Program-made: the position numbers and the translations under genes
Shown here: piece by piece, positions 11,757 through 23,690 of the stretch
Position numbering within the stretch: position 1 is the first letter of the stretch
Layout of the letters: each line of letters opens with the position of its first letter
Notes under the pieces: model-generated
Database searches by the model: none
What the model saw: only the letters and a program-made list of their open reading frames with translations
What the model was told of the DNA's origin: nothing
NCBI GenBank assembly: GCA_947561395.2
Contig: OX387187.1
Span: 27,509,829 to 27,573,828, forward strand
Direction of reading: 5' to 3'
DNA from: Buxus sempervirens
Taxonomy: Eukaryota; Streptophyta; Magnoliopsida; Buxales; Buxaceae
Length of the DNA: 64,000 bases

Positions 11757-12975
11757 ATGAGGGGACTTGACCTATTTACTAAGGACTCGACCGTACTTGA
11801 CGTACGACTCAAGCACACCAACATAGGACTCGAGGTAAGGATAGGCGAGACCACGGGACGCGAGATATTTTACATAGGACTCAAGCAAATTTACATGGGA
11901 CTTGAGATATTTTACATGGCACCCGAGCTAAGTATGCACCTGTATCGAGCAATTTTACATAGGACTCGAGCAAGTTTACATGGGACTCGAGCTAAGTATA
12001 CGTGGGACTCGAGCAATTTTTGATGGGACTCGAGTTAACAATAGCCGGGACCACGGGACTCGAGCTATATTACATGGGACTCGAGCGAAGTATACGTGGG
12101 ACTCGAACATTTTTATATGGGACTCATGCTATTTTACATGAGATCGAGCTAAGTATAGGTGGGACTCGAACAATTTTATATGGGACTCGAGCTAAGTATA
12201 CGTAGGACTCGAGCTAAGTATACGTGGGACTCGAGCAATTTTACATGGGACTCGAGCTACGTATACGTGGGACTCGAGCAATTTTACATGGGACTCGAGC
12301 TACGTATACGTGGGACTCGAGCAATTTTACATGGGACTCGCGCTACGTCTACGTGGGACTCGAGCAATTTTACATGGGACTTGAGTTAACGATAGTCGGG
12401 ACCATGGGACTCGAGCTATATTACATGGGACTCGAGCGAAGTATACGTGGGACTCGAACATTTTTATATGGGACTCGTGCTATTTTACATGAGATCGAGC
12501 TAAGTATAGGTGGGACTCGAACAATTTTACATGGGACTCGAGCTAAGTATACGTGGGACTCGAGCAATTTTACATGGGACTCGAGCTACGTATACGTGGG
12601 ACTCAAGCAATTTTACATGGGACTCGAGTTAACGATAGTCGGGACCACGGGACTTGACCTATATTACATGAGACTCGCGCTAAGTATACGTGGGACTCGA
12701 ACATTTTTACACGGGACTTGTGTTATTTTACATGAGACTCGAGCTAAGTATACGTAAGACTCAAGCAATTTTACATGGGACTCGAGCTAAGTATACGTGG
12801 GACTCGAGCAATTTTACATGGGACTCGAGTTAAGGATAGGCGGGACGAGGGGACTCGAACTATTTTACATGGGACTCAAGCATTTTTACATAGGACTAAA
12901 GAGACGTGGGACTCGAGCTAAGGATACGTGGGATTCGAGCTAAGGATCTGTTGGACACGAGCTAGTTTTGAGATC
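11757..12975 (+). repeat. GGGACTCGAG minisatellite with higher-order structure
   Basis: Several dozen units of 21-22 bases alternate between TGGGACTCGAGCAATTTTAC-type and TGGGACTCGAGCTAAGTATA-type copies, so the effective unit is about 43 bases. Larger blocks headed by GAGTTAACRATAG recur at about 12034, 12385 and 12628 (spacing about 351 and 243), showing block duplication. Every intact unit has a CTCGAG core. Long open frames across the array come only from the repeats; the 43-base period rotates the frame, so I do not call a gene. It lies directly upstream of the GRF gene. Confidence 0.92.
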
Positions 12976-13226
12976 ATTGCTGACTTTGGATAAACATGTA
13001 ATCGCAAATATATTATATGCAAAGATATTCAGGGATATGGACCCCTACTAATACAATACCCTCTCTTGATACCAATATATTATATGCAAAGATAATAATA
13101 AAATATCAACAATTATAACTATAAAGATCTGATAATAATTATCACATGGTTTTGATCAGTAGACAACCTTAAAGTTATGCCAATCGGACTTTACATTCAT
13201 CCCTTCTTCTCCCCCATTTCTGTAAT

Positions 13227-16188
13227 TGTGAGACACGGGAAAAATCACCGGAATGATCATCCCTCCGTCAACACATGGGGCTCATCTTAAAAGTTTGGGA
13301 GAGTCGCCACCATTCAGGTTAAGGGTGTGAATGGACACCAAAAGATTAAAAATCATTAAAAGGAGTTAAAAGACAACTTCTAGGGTAAAAATAACCCTAC
13401 TTAAAAATCAAATCCAGAGATGGGTAAGGGGATTAGATTATGAACGGGGGAAGGTGTTAGGCACCCCCATTCATCCACACGAAGTGGTTGCCAAGTGTAT
13501 GTTCATGCAAAAAAAAAAGAAATAAGAAAGCTTGCTAAAAATCATGAAAAACCTTGAAAAAGGTCAAATATATGATATTTTCACGTGAAGATCCAAATGG
13601 ATTCTGGATCCTCTCTCATGTCAATATCATTTCTGGAATATCAACAAAGATGGAAATCCAAAGTAAAGGTTGCACAAAACCAAGTTGAGGCAAATCCGGG
13701 AAATTTGGTAAAAAGTATGCCACTTGCCTTGAAATCAATCAAATCCAATTTTAACTTAAATCAAACCAAATCCATTTGAAAGATTAGGGTAAACAATAGT
13801 CTCATGCAAAATTTCAATTAATTCCGGTTGAAAACCTAGGAGTTATGCTCCTTGAAAGTTGTTGCTGGGGATATTTAAAAGTAATGAGTGGGCAACTTTG
13901 AAAAATCACACAGAAAAATCCACTCCATAAAAATCCATGAAATTTGGTGTGATTGAAGTCTGTATGGCCATCTTTCAAAAGAAACTAGCCTCATACAAAA
14001 ATTCCTTCAGATGTGCCTTGGGTGGTCTCCCGAACAGGCCCCGAAGATCACAAATTTACCCAGAAAAGTACTAATGAACAGTTCTGAGTAAATCTGTTAC
14101 CAATAATTCAAATGGAGTCAAAAAATTATGAAATCAACTGGATTTGAAAATAGACTCATAAAGGAGGGCCCAAAAACAAAAATCACTCGAATCAGATTTA
14201 AAACAAACACATGGCGCTCCGTCGAAGTGACAAGTTCTGTATTTGAACCTGAACTGTCCACTCAGCTTCGACAGAGAGGTGTCAAAAATCTGCTTGATAG
14301 AAATTAATGAAATTTGGTGGACATAAACTAGACAACCTCACCTTTCCCATGGTTCTGGAATCGCTCCAAAATTCATCTGGACAATGAAGTTATGAGCGTC
14401 CGAAGTAGGGGTACAGTTGCTGTCAAGCTAAGCCATTTGGAGAAAACCAACTCGAAATTGTGATAAAGTGTGTGTGATTCGTGCAATATGAATCCAAAAC
14501 CTTTAAAAATCATTCAAAAACATTCCAGAATTGATTGATGTCATTTATTTGAGATTTATCACAATGAATGTAATAAATCCCCAAATGTGAGCCTATCCTG
14601 CCAAAATAGTGCCATGTATGTGCAAGTGTGAAAAATCATGCAAGATCAATATAACAATATAGCATGCATACATCTTCATCAAAATAAGGTTCTAAATCAA
14701 CCTAGGGTTCCGTTCCATTATCATTTTCCCTTTGTTCTCTCTCCCCGTTAAACACGGTTCTTCAAGATAATCAAAGGGTACTTTGAATATGGAAGGGTTT
14801 TCAAAGAATCACAAGGCTCATAGCATGCATTCAAATTAATAAAAATGGGATCTAGAACATCCTAGGGTTCCATTCCATTATCGTTTCCCCTTTGTTCTCT
14901 CTCCCCGTTAAACACGGTTCTTCAAGATAATCAAGGGGTACTTTGAATATGGAACGGTTTACAAATAATCAAAAGGCTTATACAAAAAGGTTCTAGTACT
15001 AGGGTCAATCCCCAGTCTCGTTTCTCCTAGATCCCGCCTTCACGTTTTACGGCTAGGGGGAGTCTCGAGATACTTTGAGCCGGGGAAGGATTTTCACACA
15101 CATAGAATGGCCTTATTCTACAGAAAGGTAGAAGAAGAGATCTAGATCTAGGAATGTAAAAACAAAATTTAAAGAGAGGTTTGAGGCTTACCTGGATTCT
15201 GGAAGCACTTCCGCAGCGGTTTCCCTCTTCTCTTGGAGTTCTTCTTGGCAAGAATTATTGGCAAGAGAGTTTGTGGCCATTTGCTTAAGGAGGAGCCTCC
15301 TATTTATAGGCAAAGGCTAGGGTTAGGGTTGGTGAGAATGGTAGACACAACATAATGTCTATAGCCCACCAACCTTAACCCTAAGGCTATTTCCGAGATT
15401 TCCACTCATTTAACGAAGGATATGATGGTAAAATGTGAAAACTCTCGGAAAACCCTAATTTTGAGCAAAACCTGTGTATCCGGCATATCAGGCCGGATAC
15501 ATAAGTACCTTAATATATCCGGCCTATGATGCCGGATACACTGAGGTCCACTCGTATCCGGCATGTTCCATCGGATACAAAGAAAAATACTTGTATCCGG
15601 CCTGAGTTGCCGGATACAAGGAAAAAAGCTTTTTTTCCGAATTTTAACACAGGCAATACTTATTTACATGTAATATCGTTTAAGTAAATGTCCTCGTACT
15701 TTTTTAATCTCCATTTACTTAAGATATTACATGTAAATAAGCAAACACCCCCCATTTGAATCCATTAAAAATAGTTCCAGACCCAAATTCCAAGTGAATA
15801 AAAAGTCAACTTTTCAGTTTAAGGCAAAATTCTGATTTTTCAGGTCTGGAAAAAAGGTTCAATATGTTAAAACCAAGGTATTCGTCAAGATTTAAAATCT
15901 CAAAAAATTCTTTTATGCAATAACATGGCTAAAAACCTGATTACCGGGAAAAATTATCTTGAAATCTGGCTTTAAAAAATATTTCATTTTCTGGGGTCAA
16001 AAGTCAACAAAATTCAATCGGAAAAAGTTTGACTTTGCACAAAAGATTGAATTCGGGCCTTTTCCTTTTCCACTTTGGATTCAAATGGGTTAAGTATCTC
16101 AAACCCAATGCAAAGAATTGAAAATTCCAATAAAATATTTCTCTCGTTCAAGATTTATCAAAAATCGTGCAATTTTGGGGTGTCTACA
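13227..16188 (-). mobile_element. Solo LTR (LTR family 1), probably Ty3/gypsy, nested in the MULE
   Basis: On the minus strand it begins TGTAGACACCCC and ends TGTCTCACA, flanked by a perfect 5 bp duplication GTAAT (13222-13226 and 16189-16193), 2962 bp. No internal region or second LTR is seen, so it is a solo LTR. A TATAAATA box lies at 15308-15301 (minus). Upstream in the element's direction are a four-copy palindrome array (15478-15620) and a long hairpin (15658-15748). The transcribed part holds a 160 bp tandem duplication (starts 14701 and 14861). The same family occurs at 33835-36711 and, in part, at 27650-28640. The perfect duplication suggests modest age. Confidence 0.87.
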
Positions 16189-16667
16189 GTAATCCCCGTC
16201 CATTTCGTAGTCCACATTCTCATGAACGTTTAAGCATCTCAATTACCCGTACTGGATAGATCCACGCTTGCTTGCATACACAGAAAAATGTTGTAAGCAG
16301 ACAAAGAGACATCATGAATGACACGTAAAAGAAGGTCGAAGCTAGCATCAGGATCATTGGTGCTAAGACAAATGACTTAAAGTGAAAATAGACTTACAAT
16401 AGGGATTTTTCCTTAAGCATCTCAATTAGAACGGGTACTTGATTACGTTTGCAGGGTGGAGCAATAGGTATGCAAACAATTCCTGCCGAAAGTGTCCAAT
16501 ATTTTCCTATTACAATTTAAATGAATCACTTGCCATAAAAAATTGTGTAAGTCTTAACCACATCAAGTTGCATAGGCAAATATATACTTGCATGCCCAAA
16601 CCTAGTCGACAATTGATGCCCATCCCAATATTTCATGTACTTCATTACAAATACACCACAATCGTCA

Positions 16668-17520
16668 CTACACAACAAATGGAAAAGATCAAGAGAAGGT
16701 AGACATGGCAAATAACTGGAAAATACAGGTGTTATTGGGGGTAAGGTAAAGCTATAATTCAATGTAGTAATTATTCATGATCGAACAATAATGATTTCAT
16801 GCTTTTACCCATTGTATTTAATGCATGTAATATTATTGCAACAATAAGGATACTTTTAATTTCATTTCAAGATTTATTCTTCAGTAAAAATCACCATTAT
16901 TCAGATGATAATACCCAATGAATCTAGCTAAAATAATTTTAATAATTTGAATTACTAATAAAATCCAAATAAATTAGACTCCTCCAATACTTATCTTGCT
17001 AAAGAATTTTAATAATTGGAATTATTTATATCATAATACCCAATGATATACCTATAATATTTGAGTTTCAATCTCAACGACTAAAAGAATGTAGCACCCC
17101 GGAACCAGATCGACCCATATCAGGTTTATATTGGCTCCTGGGCGCTAGCTTAGGGCCCAAACTAATGAAAACGAACTTCAGAACTATCCAAACACACAAA
17201 AATAACCTCCTAAATTTTTTTCAGAAAAACGGCTATATAACGTCTGTACATACGAGTATGGGCTAAGCCCTCAAACACAAATGATCACCTGATAAACACA
17301 GTTTATACATCCACTCAAAAAAACTAAACCATCCAAATATACAACAAAAATAATCTCACTAAGTTTACATCCTCTCTCCATCTTTCCATCTACATCCTCT
17401 TTGAGCTCCACAGGTTGCTTATTTGGAAATAACCAAATAAGCAACCTAAGGGCATTATCCAATATCTATATAATGCTCATGTAACTTACAGTAACATATG
17501 AGTGATAATTGGGAACTTAC
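16668..17520 (-). other. Intron of the Ulp1-like gene
   Basis: This 853-base AT-rich intron separates the exon ending VPCQSS from the exon starting DDCGVFV. A stretch beginning GTAGCACCCCGGAACC at about 17090 looks like a foreign insertion, perhaps LTR-derived, but I cannot find both ends. Confidence 0.4.
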
Positions 17521-17830
17521 GAACTACTTTGACAGGGCACGGACACAGGCACCAGTGGCCACTCCTGCACTCTCTTGTCACAGCCACGTTTAAGCTCCTC
17601 AAAGACTTTTGCAAAAAACCTTGTCTGCAATGAAAATTGAACCATTCAATATCAAATTATATAATACATTGAAACTATATAGTTCTTTACATACCAATTT
17701 CGTTGATACAGCACGATAATCACCAGGCCGACTCTTCGGTACCGAATCTAGCACTTCGACCCGCTGTGCCTTCATGTTCAAAAGAACCACGAACCAATGG
17801 GTCCTCCTCAAGATCGGTAGGAAAACCTAT

Positions 17831-20227
17831 TGTAGACACCTGATTTTTGCACCCCAAAAATAAAGAAAAATCAAAAGTCAAACTTTCGGTCAAACCCTGA
17901 CGGGGTCAAAATTTGACTTTTTGATTCAAGACAATTTGGCCATCAAACTTCATATCATTGGAAAGAGCATTTCGACACGATTCCAACGCAGCTGAATTTG
18001 CTGGAATCAGAGTCCAGATGAGAAAGTTATGAGCCGGTCAAACTTTTGGGGAGCGAAAAGTTGACTTTTTGCTCGTTCCCGATTCAGCTGCCAAACTTGA
18101 TCCCAATGGATAGGTGGTTCCGAGCCGGTTCCAACGACACTAAGTTTGTTGAAATCGGACACCGGACGAAGAAGTTATGAGCAGTTGAAGTTTCAGAAAA
18201 ACTGCCCATGTGGCAAAAACGCAGCAAAAATGGACTAAACCAATAAAATAAATAAGATAAAAGTATTTTAAATAAAGAGAATCTCATTTTCTAATAAAAT
18301 AATCGGAAAAATCGGATAAAAATCCTGCAAAAAATCAAATTGAATAAAGGTTTGAAATCCACACATTTTTAAAACGTGCGGGACCGTATTTACATTACGG
18401 GCAGGGCACACCGGTATTTAAAGTACGGGCACGCTTCTAGAAGGACAACACGCGTCGCTGTACGGCGAGACACGCGTCCCGTACGGCCGAATCTGCGATA
18501 ATTGCAAATATTCGTTTTTCGCCCGTACTTGAATTACGGGCAAGGCACGCCCGTACTTCAAGTACGGGCAAGGCATGCCCGTAGTTCAAATACGGGCACG
18601 GGAATTTTGCCTATAAATAGAGAGGCCACCCCCCTTCATTTAAACAAGCCATCCTCCCCTGGCCTCTCCCCTCTCTCTCCCGGAGCTCCCCACGGCTGAA
18701 TGCTGCCCAACCACCACCACCCTTAATCCATACTTCTTTTATCCCCAAACTACCCCTAGGTTCATAGAGCCATGCCAAAATCATGCAGAAAATCCTCTTT
18801 AGTTTAACTTTCAAGCTCATCTCCTAACCAAACCTTGTCTAACAACTTCCAAAAATTTGAGAGGACGCGGAAGCGCTGCTCAATTCACCGGAGAATTCAT
18901 CATTAACTCAAAACCACATTGTAAGTATGTTGGATTTTATAAAAATCTTCATTTCTTTTTTGCTTCTAAGTTTCTTTTAAACACCTTCTTATGTTACTAA
19001 CTTGATTGTTATTTTTGAGTATCATGAGGATATGGTATTATGGAATGGACCATTGCAAGGAAGAAAGAAAAGAAGTGCCTAAAGAACACTTCAATAAATT
19101 TAAGTAAATAACTTTTTTTTAGTTCCTAATGTGACAAGACTGAACCCTTCTTGAAGACAAATGGGTTCCCTATGATTTCCCATTTCCCTTCTTCACAAAA
19201 TGATCATGGACAATCCAGAAGGCTGTCAGCACTCATAGTGAAAAAGAAGAAAGAAGAATGAAGGCCTTTTAGGCCAAACGAAGCCAATGAAGTATCTGGA
19301 AGAATCTGAAAGCCCAGTTGAAGCTGCAGAAACACTAAAGGAAGCCGCCGGAATGATCCCAGAAAGAATCGGCAGCAAACATGCAAATTGAGTTGTGCCC
19401 GTAAACTCAGGCCGGTCCAGCCTGGACCGTGTCTGATTCACGGACAAGGCTGGACCGGAATCCATTCACGGGCAGGCGAGACCGTAGAGGAAACACGGGC
19501 GAAGTGTATAAGTGATGAAAAATTGTAATTCCTTGGTTCGGTTGGACCTGATCCGGTCTAAGCCGGCTTGAACCGTTCCCTTAAGCCCATTTTTGGACTT
19601 TGGGCCTAGATAGGCCCATTAAAATCCCTTCGGCCCAATAGTGGGGCCCACTTCTGACCGGCCCAAACCCGGCCCGTTTTTCATAAAACGGGCCCAGGCC
19701 ATTGGACTTTGGCTAATGGGCCCATTCCAAGCCCACTAAGCCCAGACTAAAATTGTAAATATATAAAATTTAATAAAATAACCAAATGGGTTACCCAATA
19801 ACCCAACTGGGCCCACGGCCCAACCCTGGCAACCCACGGGTCTTCCAACGGGACCCGGGTCCGACCCATTTCACTTAGATAAATAAAAAAGATAAAATCA
19901 AAATAAAAGGGGACCCACACCTTCAGAGGGTCCCACCCGACCAAATAAAGCAGCATGCTGGCCTAGGAAAAGGGTGAACTTGACTCAGAAACCAGGGAGA
20001 CCCGAGGGACCCGTCAAACCGACGGGGCGGACCGGGGTGCCTTAGGGCTTCCCCGGACGTAACCGAGGACTTAGCTAGATCTCTAATAAGCAGCAGACCA
20101 GACTTAGACCCGGTTAGGGCAAAACCGTGTCTGCCTGCACTCTCAGGCAGTGGCGACTCCGAATGTCCCGAGGCACGCACGAAAGGTGCGCCCGGTGTGC
20201 GATCTAGGCCAGGTTTAGGTGCGCACA
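17831..20227 (+). mobile_element. Solo LTR (LTR family 2), probably Ty3/gypsy, at an Ulp1 splice acceptor
   Basis: It runs TGTAGACACCTG to GTGCGCACA, 2397 bp, flanked by a perfect 5 bp duplication CCTAT (17826-17830 and 20228-20232). A TATAAATA box lies at 18612-18619. Just upstream is an array of inverted CCCGTACTT/AAGTACGGG arms (about 18377-18605). A second, different inverted set (GGTCCAGCCT/GGCTGGACC type) lies at about 19395-19490. It ends with a GGCGACTCC-type motif also present in family 1, but body sequence differs. No internal region is present. The intact duplication points to a fairly recent insertion, later than the MULE gene it lies in. Confidence 0.87.
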
Positions 20228-21597
20228 CCTATCAAATGACAATACAAGGTGTACAAGGCGTTAATAATTATGTAAATGAGAGTAATAAAATATTCGAAGT
20301 TTATCATACCATATGACATCGAAGCAAACTACATCCTACAACATCTCGTGAAAATTTACTTCGTACAGCATCTTCTACAGTCAATGTTCCTTTTAGGATT
20401 TCAGCCTGTAAATCACAAGTCAATATATTAGTCCGCTGTAGTACTCCATATGCATTGATAATTAATTATTGTAAGCGTCCTAACATACAATCCTGTATAC
20501 GTACAGATGTGTAGGGTGTAATATAATGACGACGGATAGTTGACGAATGTTCCCACGTAGATTTGACACGGGCAAGCACATACATGTGCATAACCTATTC
20601 CACAATCACCTTAGTGAGAAAACTAATCCAAGTACCATTGTAACCTAAAACAAATGATACACTTTTCAATACAAAAAACTGACCAGGTCGCTAACCCTTC
20701 GTCGTGGAAAAAGACCAAGGAGCTCGAATCGAGTCGCATAGCAATCACCGAAATCAACAAGTTTTTCCCTGCATGCGTCAATTCCACTTATAAGGCCAAA
20801 AAAAAACAATAACCAACTATGAACACAATATTGAATGGTGTAAATCTCTTAATTGCAGTCAATCACAGAAGATATATACTTACATCGGCGACCCCCCTGT
20901 CATGGCATACATCCACGCTTTTGTCTCTCGTTCAGTTAATGGGGGGAATCTATGCGTCTTGACAAAGGGTGACCTCAATTTATGTACAAGGTGCTTTACT
21001 CATTTCCCTCTACCTCTGGGACAAGATTGCATCGTACTTGGACCCTCAGATGTAGTTGCGGGTTCATCGTGTGGCACACTTCCAGCAAAAGGAGGCAATG
21101 AAAACTCTGGGTGTGCATCAAAAGTGCCATCGCCATCTAGAGGTGGTGGAGGAGGCACATCATCCGTAGAAGGCCAGTCGGACTCAGCATCTAGAGGTGG
21201 TGGATGTGGCTGGGAGTGGCTTAAAGAGGCAGCAAAGTCGGTACAATGCCGTGTGAAGTCACGGGCAAAGCCGATCATACGAACAATGTGACTCTGTAAT
21301 ACCTATGATAATGAAAACATATTGATGAAAGGAGACGTATAGAAGAATGTGTAAAATAAAAGAAATAATGCAATGGCTTGCCTTACCGGATCTATATCTG
21401 TCGGCACGTGAGTCATATCATCTGCCCGCTCCTGATCCCATGCAAATTCCATGCCTAAGGCACATAACATTCACACACAAAATATGATTTTAAACTTTAA
21501 TACAAGATGCCACCTTACCTCATTCCTGTTTAAACTCAAAAGAACATATCTCCGTCTATAATAGGCTAGCTTCAAGAAAGCAGGACAAAACCGTTAA

Positions 21598-22754
21598 ATG
21601 GTGGAACTGTGCAATCGGATTTTGTTAAGAATAGATTAAAATGTTCCATTTGATTTCAAGTTTCTTTTGTCTGATGAGCATGATGTTGATCACTCTGTTA
21701 AGACTAAAACTGGTGCAAGTAAGGAGGTGATTGTCATAGAGGGTTTCTATTGATTTATGTTAGGAAGGGCCGGCCCAAATGTGGGGCTTGTACATATTGT
21801 GCTTATCTATAGGTGTGAGCTTGGGCTGCTGTTCTCACTTTTGTTTTTCTATTTCTATTTCTAACGATATTCTTTTTACTTATTAGAAAAAATGAAACCG
21901 ACTGAGTTGTATAGAAATTGATTTATTGAAAAAGTTCACATATATGCCAAATAGTAGATATTTTTGCAGTTACCATATTTATTATTACGATTTAGATGAA
22001 CTTAGTTTCAATGCTCTGAAAATATAGTTCTTTTTTTCATTACTGTTTTTCTTAAACATGAAAAGATAGTTGTTTTTATGAGGGTTCTAAGCTTAGAATT
22101 CAAATCAGTTGGGGTGAATAAGATTTTATTTGAATTATGGGATTCAAGTCATAAATTCTACGTTTTTAACAATAATGGCTTTTTACTTGTGTCCATTACT
22201 AGAGATAAGGGAGGCTAGGCATTGTGCTTTATGATTCCTAGGTTTAAAACAAAAGCAAGTGTTTTTTGGGGTTCAAAGTCACTTATGCATAGAGCTTGTT
22301 TTGATAATTTTATTGCTGGCCGTAAATGAGCTAAAACACTAATGCCTTCTTGGTTTTGTTGATGAAGTTATACTGTCTCTATCAAGTTCTTTAGTGGGTT
22401 TAATGGCTAAAATTTTATGGCGGTAGTAATTAGGGAATACAAACATTTTTTCATAAATTCTAGAATTTCAGGGAAACTAAAGTTCAAGTGCTATATGAGA
22501 ATCATGTTTGAAGAAGCCAAAACTACTGATTTGGGTTATGCCATAGTGATCAAGATTTCAAACAAATTATGTAGACATGCAGCCTTTAACATTTGGACTT
22601 GTTTCAGTGTAATGGAGCTGCTTGCTCTCTTCTATAGTTGGACATTGATGGGGTCTAAACATTTACAGCCAATAACTACAGCCAATATTCGAAAAACATG
22701 CCATAAACTCATATTCAAATTCGAAAAACCCCATTTCACTAAGGCAAACAACCC
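21598..22754. other. MULE 3' subterminal region, no gene seen
   Basis: AT-rich DNA between the most upstream recognisable Ulp1 exon and the right terminal repeat. Open frames here have no recognisable family or splice sites. It should contain the promoter of the minus-strand Ulp1 gene if that was ever complete in this copy. Confidence 0.4.
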
Positions 22755-23690
22755 ATATTCAAATTCAAGCCATTTCTGCAACAAGATTACCATTTACATA
22801 GGTGTAAATATGCAAATGTGCAAATTCAAATTCAATATCCCAAAACCAAATTCAAGGGAGGCACTCGGTAGCTACCTGGTCGCCAACGGCAGCACTCCCT
22901 ACGGTGACGAACAGCAACTTCGATGAGACAGCAAGGTTGCCCGCGGCAACACTCCACACCGCAACGAAAACCAACTTCGATGAAACAGCAGGGTCGTCGA
23001 CGGGCAACAATCCCACGACGACAAACTTCAACCGCGGTGGCTCTCCAACGACCAATACCTCAATGTCTGCAAACAGAGAAAGGGGTTTCGATTACAGAGG
23101 ATTAATTAACGATGGAGAGGGAAACAATGCGCGAAACAAATGGAGGAGGAGAGGGTTTCGTCCAGGTAGCGAAGGGGTTTTTGGAGAACAATAGATCAAT
23201 GGGGAAGGAGAGTGGGGGAAAGTTGGTCGGCGTTCGTCGGCCTTCAAGAAGACGAAAATCTGAGTGGGGAAACCACTCGCATTCGCCGAGGAATAGAGGA
23301 ATGGGGTTTGACCGTGAGGGTTTCGGTTTTTTGGAGAAGAAGATGACAATGGGGAAGGAAGGAGAATGGGGTCGGGGTTCGTCGGCCTTGGAGACGAGGC
23401 AAATTTTTTCCTCCGGAAACAAGGCGCGTTCGCCGGCGAAGAGAGTCAGCGTTCGTTCGTCAGCGAAGAGAGTCGAGGGTTCGCACAGGAGACGAGAGGA
23501 GAGGAGAGAACGACGGCACGTGTTCCCCCCCTTATATTCAAGCGCATTTTGAGCATTGCAAATATGCCAAACGTGCAATGACCCTTTTCTGACATTAAAT
23601 CTCAAAAGTGGCATGTTTTTGAAATTAAGCATCTTTATGGCATGTTTTTGTAATAATGGCTGTAAAGTAGCCATTTTTCGTAATTTTCCC
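22755..23690. repeat. Right MULE terminal inverted repeat
   Basis: The inner 149 bases mirror window bases 1-149. From there the sequence becomes purine-rich and GC-richer (about 23050-23520) and ends with short motifs repeated near the tip (GGCATGTTTTTG and relatives). The last bases read TAATTTTCCC, that is GGGAAAATTA from the outside, which fits MULE ends. Open frames of 60-220 codons on both strands are compositional and lack family features. The outer end at 23690 is inferred from terminus shape. Confidence 0.75.

Larger units (their letters stand above)
16426..21597 (-). pseudogene. Ulp1-like cysteine protease (peptidase C48) gene, decayed, MULE cargo
   Basis: Ulp1/SENP proteases cleave SUMO from proteins. 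Minus-strand catalytic exons 17826-17695, 17624-17521, 16667-16559 and 16506-16426 join in frame (142 codons with stop; one donor is a weak GTTAAG). They show HWFVVLLNMKAQRVEVLDSV (His and Asp), VSVPCQSS (oxyanion Gln) and SDDCGVFVMKYMKYWDG (nucleophile Cys), ending HFRQELFAYLLLHPANV. Upstream exons at about 20409-20316, 20609 down, 20768-20684, 21293-20884, 21457-21387 and 21597-21519 hold a proline-rich linker and KLRSPFVKTHRFPPLTERE. That half is broken: in-frame TGA after RGRGK, in-frame TAG after VIVE, a probable frame loss near 21519-21457, and no recognisable exon before 21597. Solo LTR 17831-20227 interrupts the last upstream intron. Its usual mobile-domain N terminus is in the plus-strand HMG gene. 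Confidence 0.85.
1..23690 (+). mobile_element. Giant composite Mutator-like element (MULE), left end outside window
   Basis: Bases 1-144 are the reverse complement of 22760-22903 with three transitions and no gaps, so the window opens inside the left terminal inverted repeat. The right repeat runs from about 22755 to about 23690, where it ends in a MULE-like terminus (GGGAAAATTAC when read inward). A MuDR-type transposase lies inside. If the repeats are equally long, some 0.8 kb of the left one lies upstream, giving about 24.5 kb in all, of which 5.4 kb is two nested solo LTRs. Cargo: HMG-box/plant-mobile-domain gene, two host gene fragments, tandem GRF zinc-finger gene, minisatellite and Ulp1 protease relic. 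Ulp1 cargo is known from Kaonashi (KI) MULEs. The target-site duplication cannot be checked because the left end is missing; the outer right boundary is inferred. Confidence 0.8.

Noticed and set aside
12002-12757. Open frames of up to 177 codons with repeats such as MGLEQFYMGLEL
   Set aside because: They arise from the minisatellite. The 43-base period rotates the frame, there is no conserved start or domain, and similar frames open in more than one register.
13585-15251. Open frames inside the LTR at 13227-16188
   Set aside because: They lie within a solo LTR, are short, and are not shared with the sister LTR copies.
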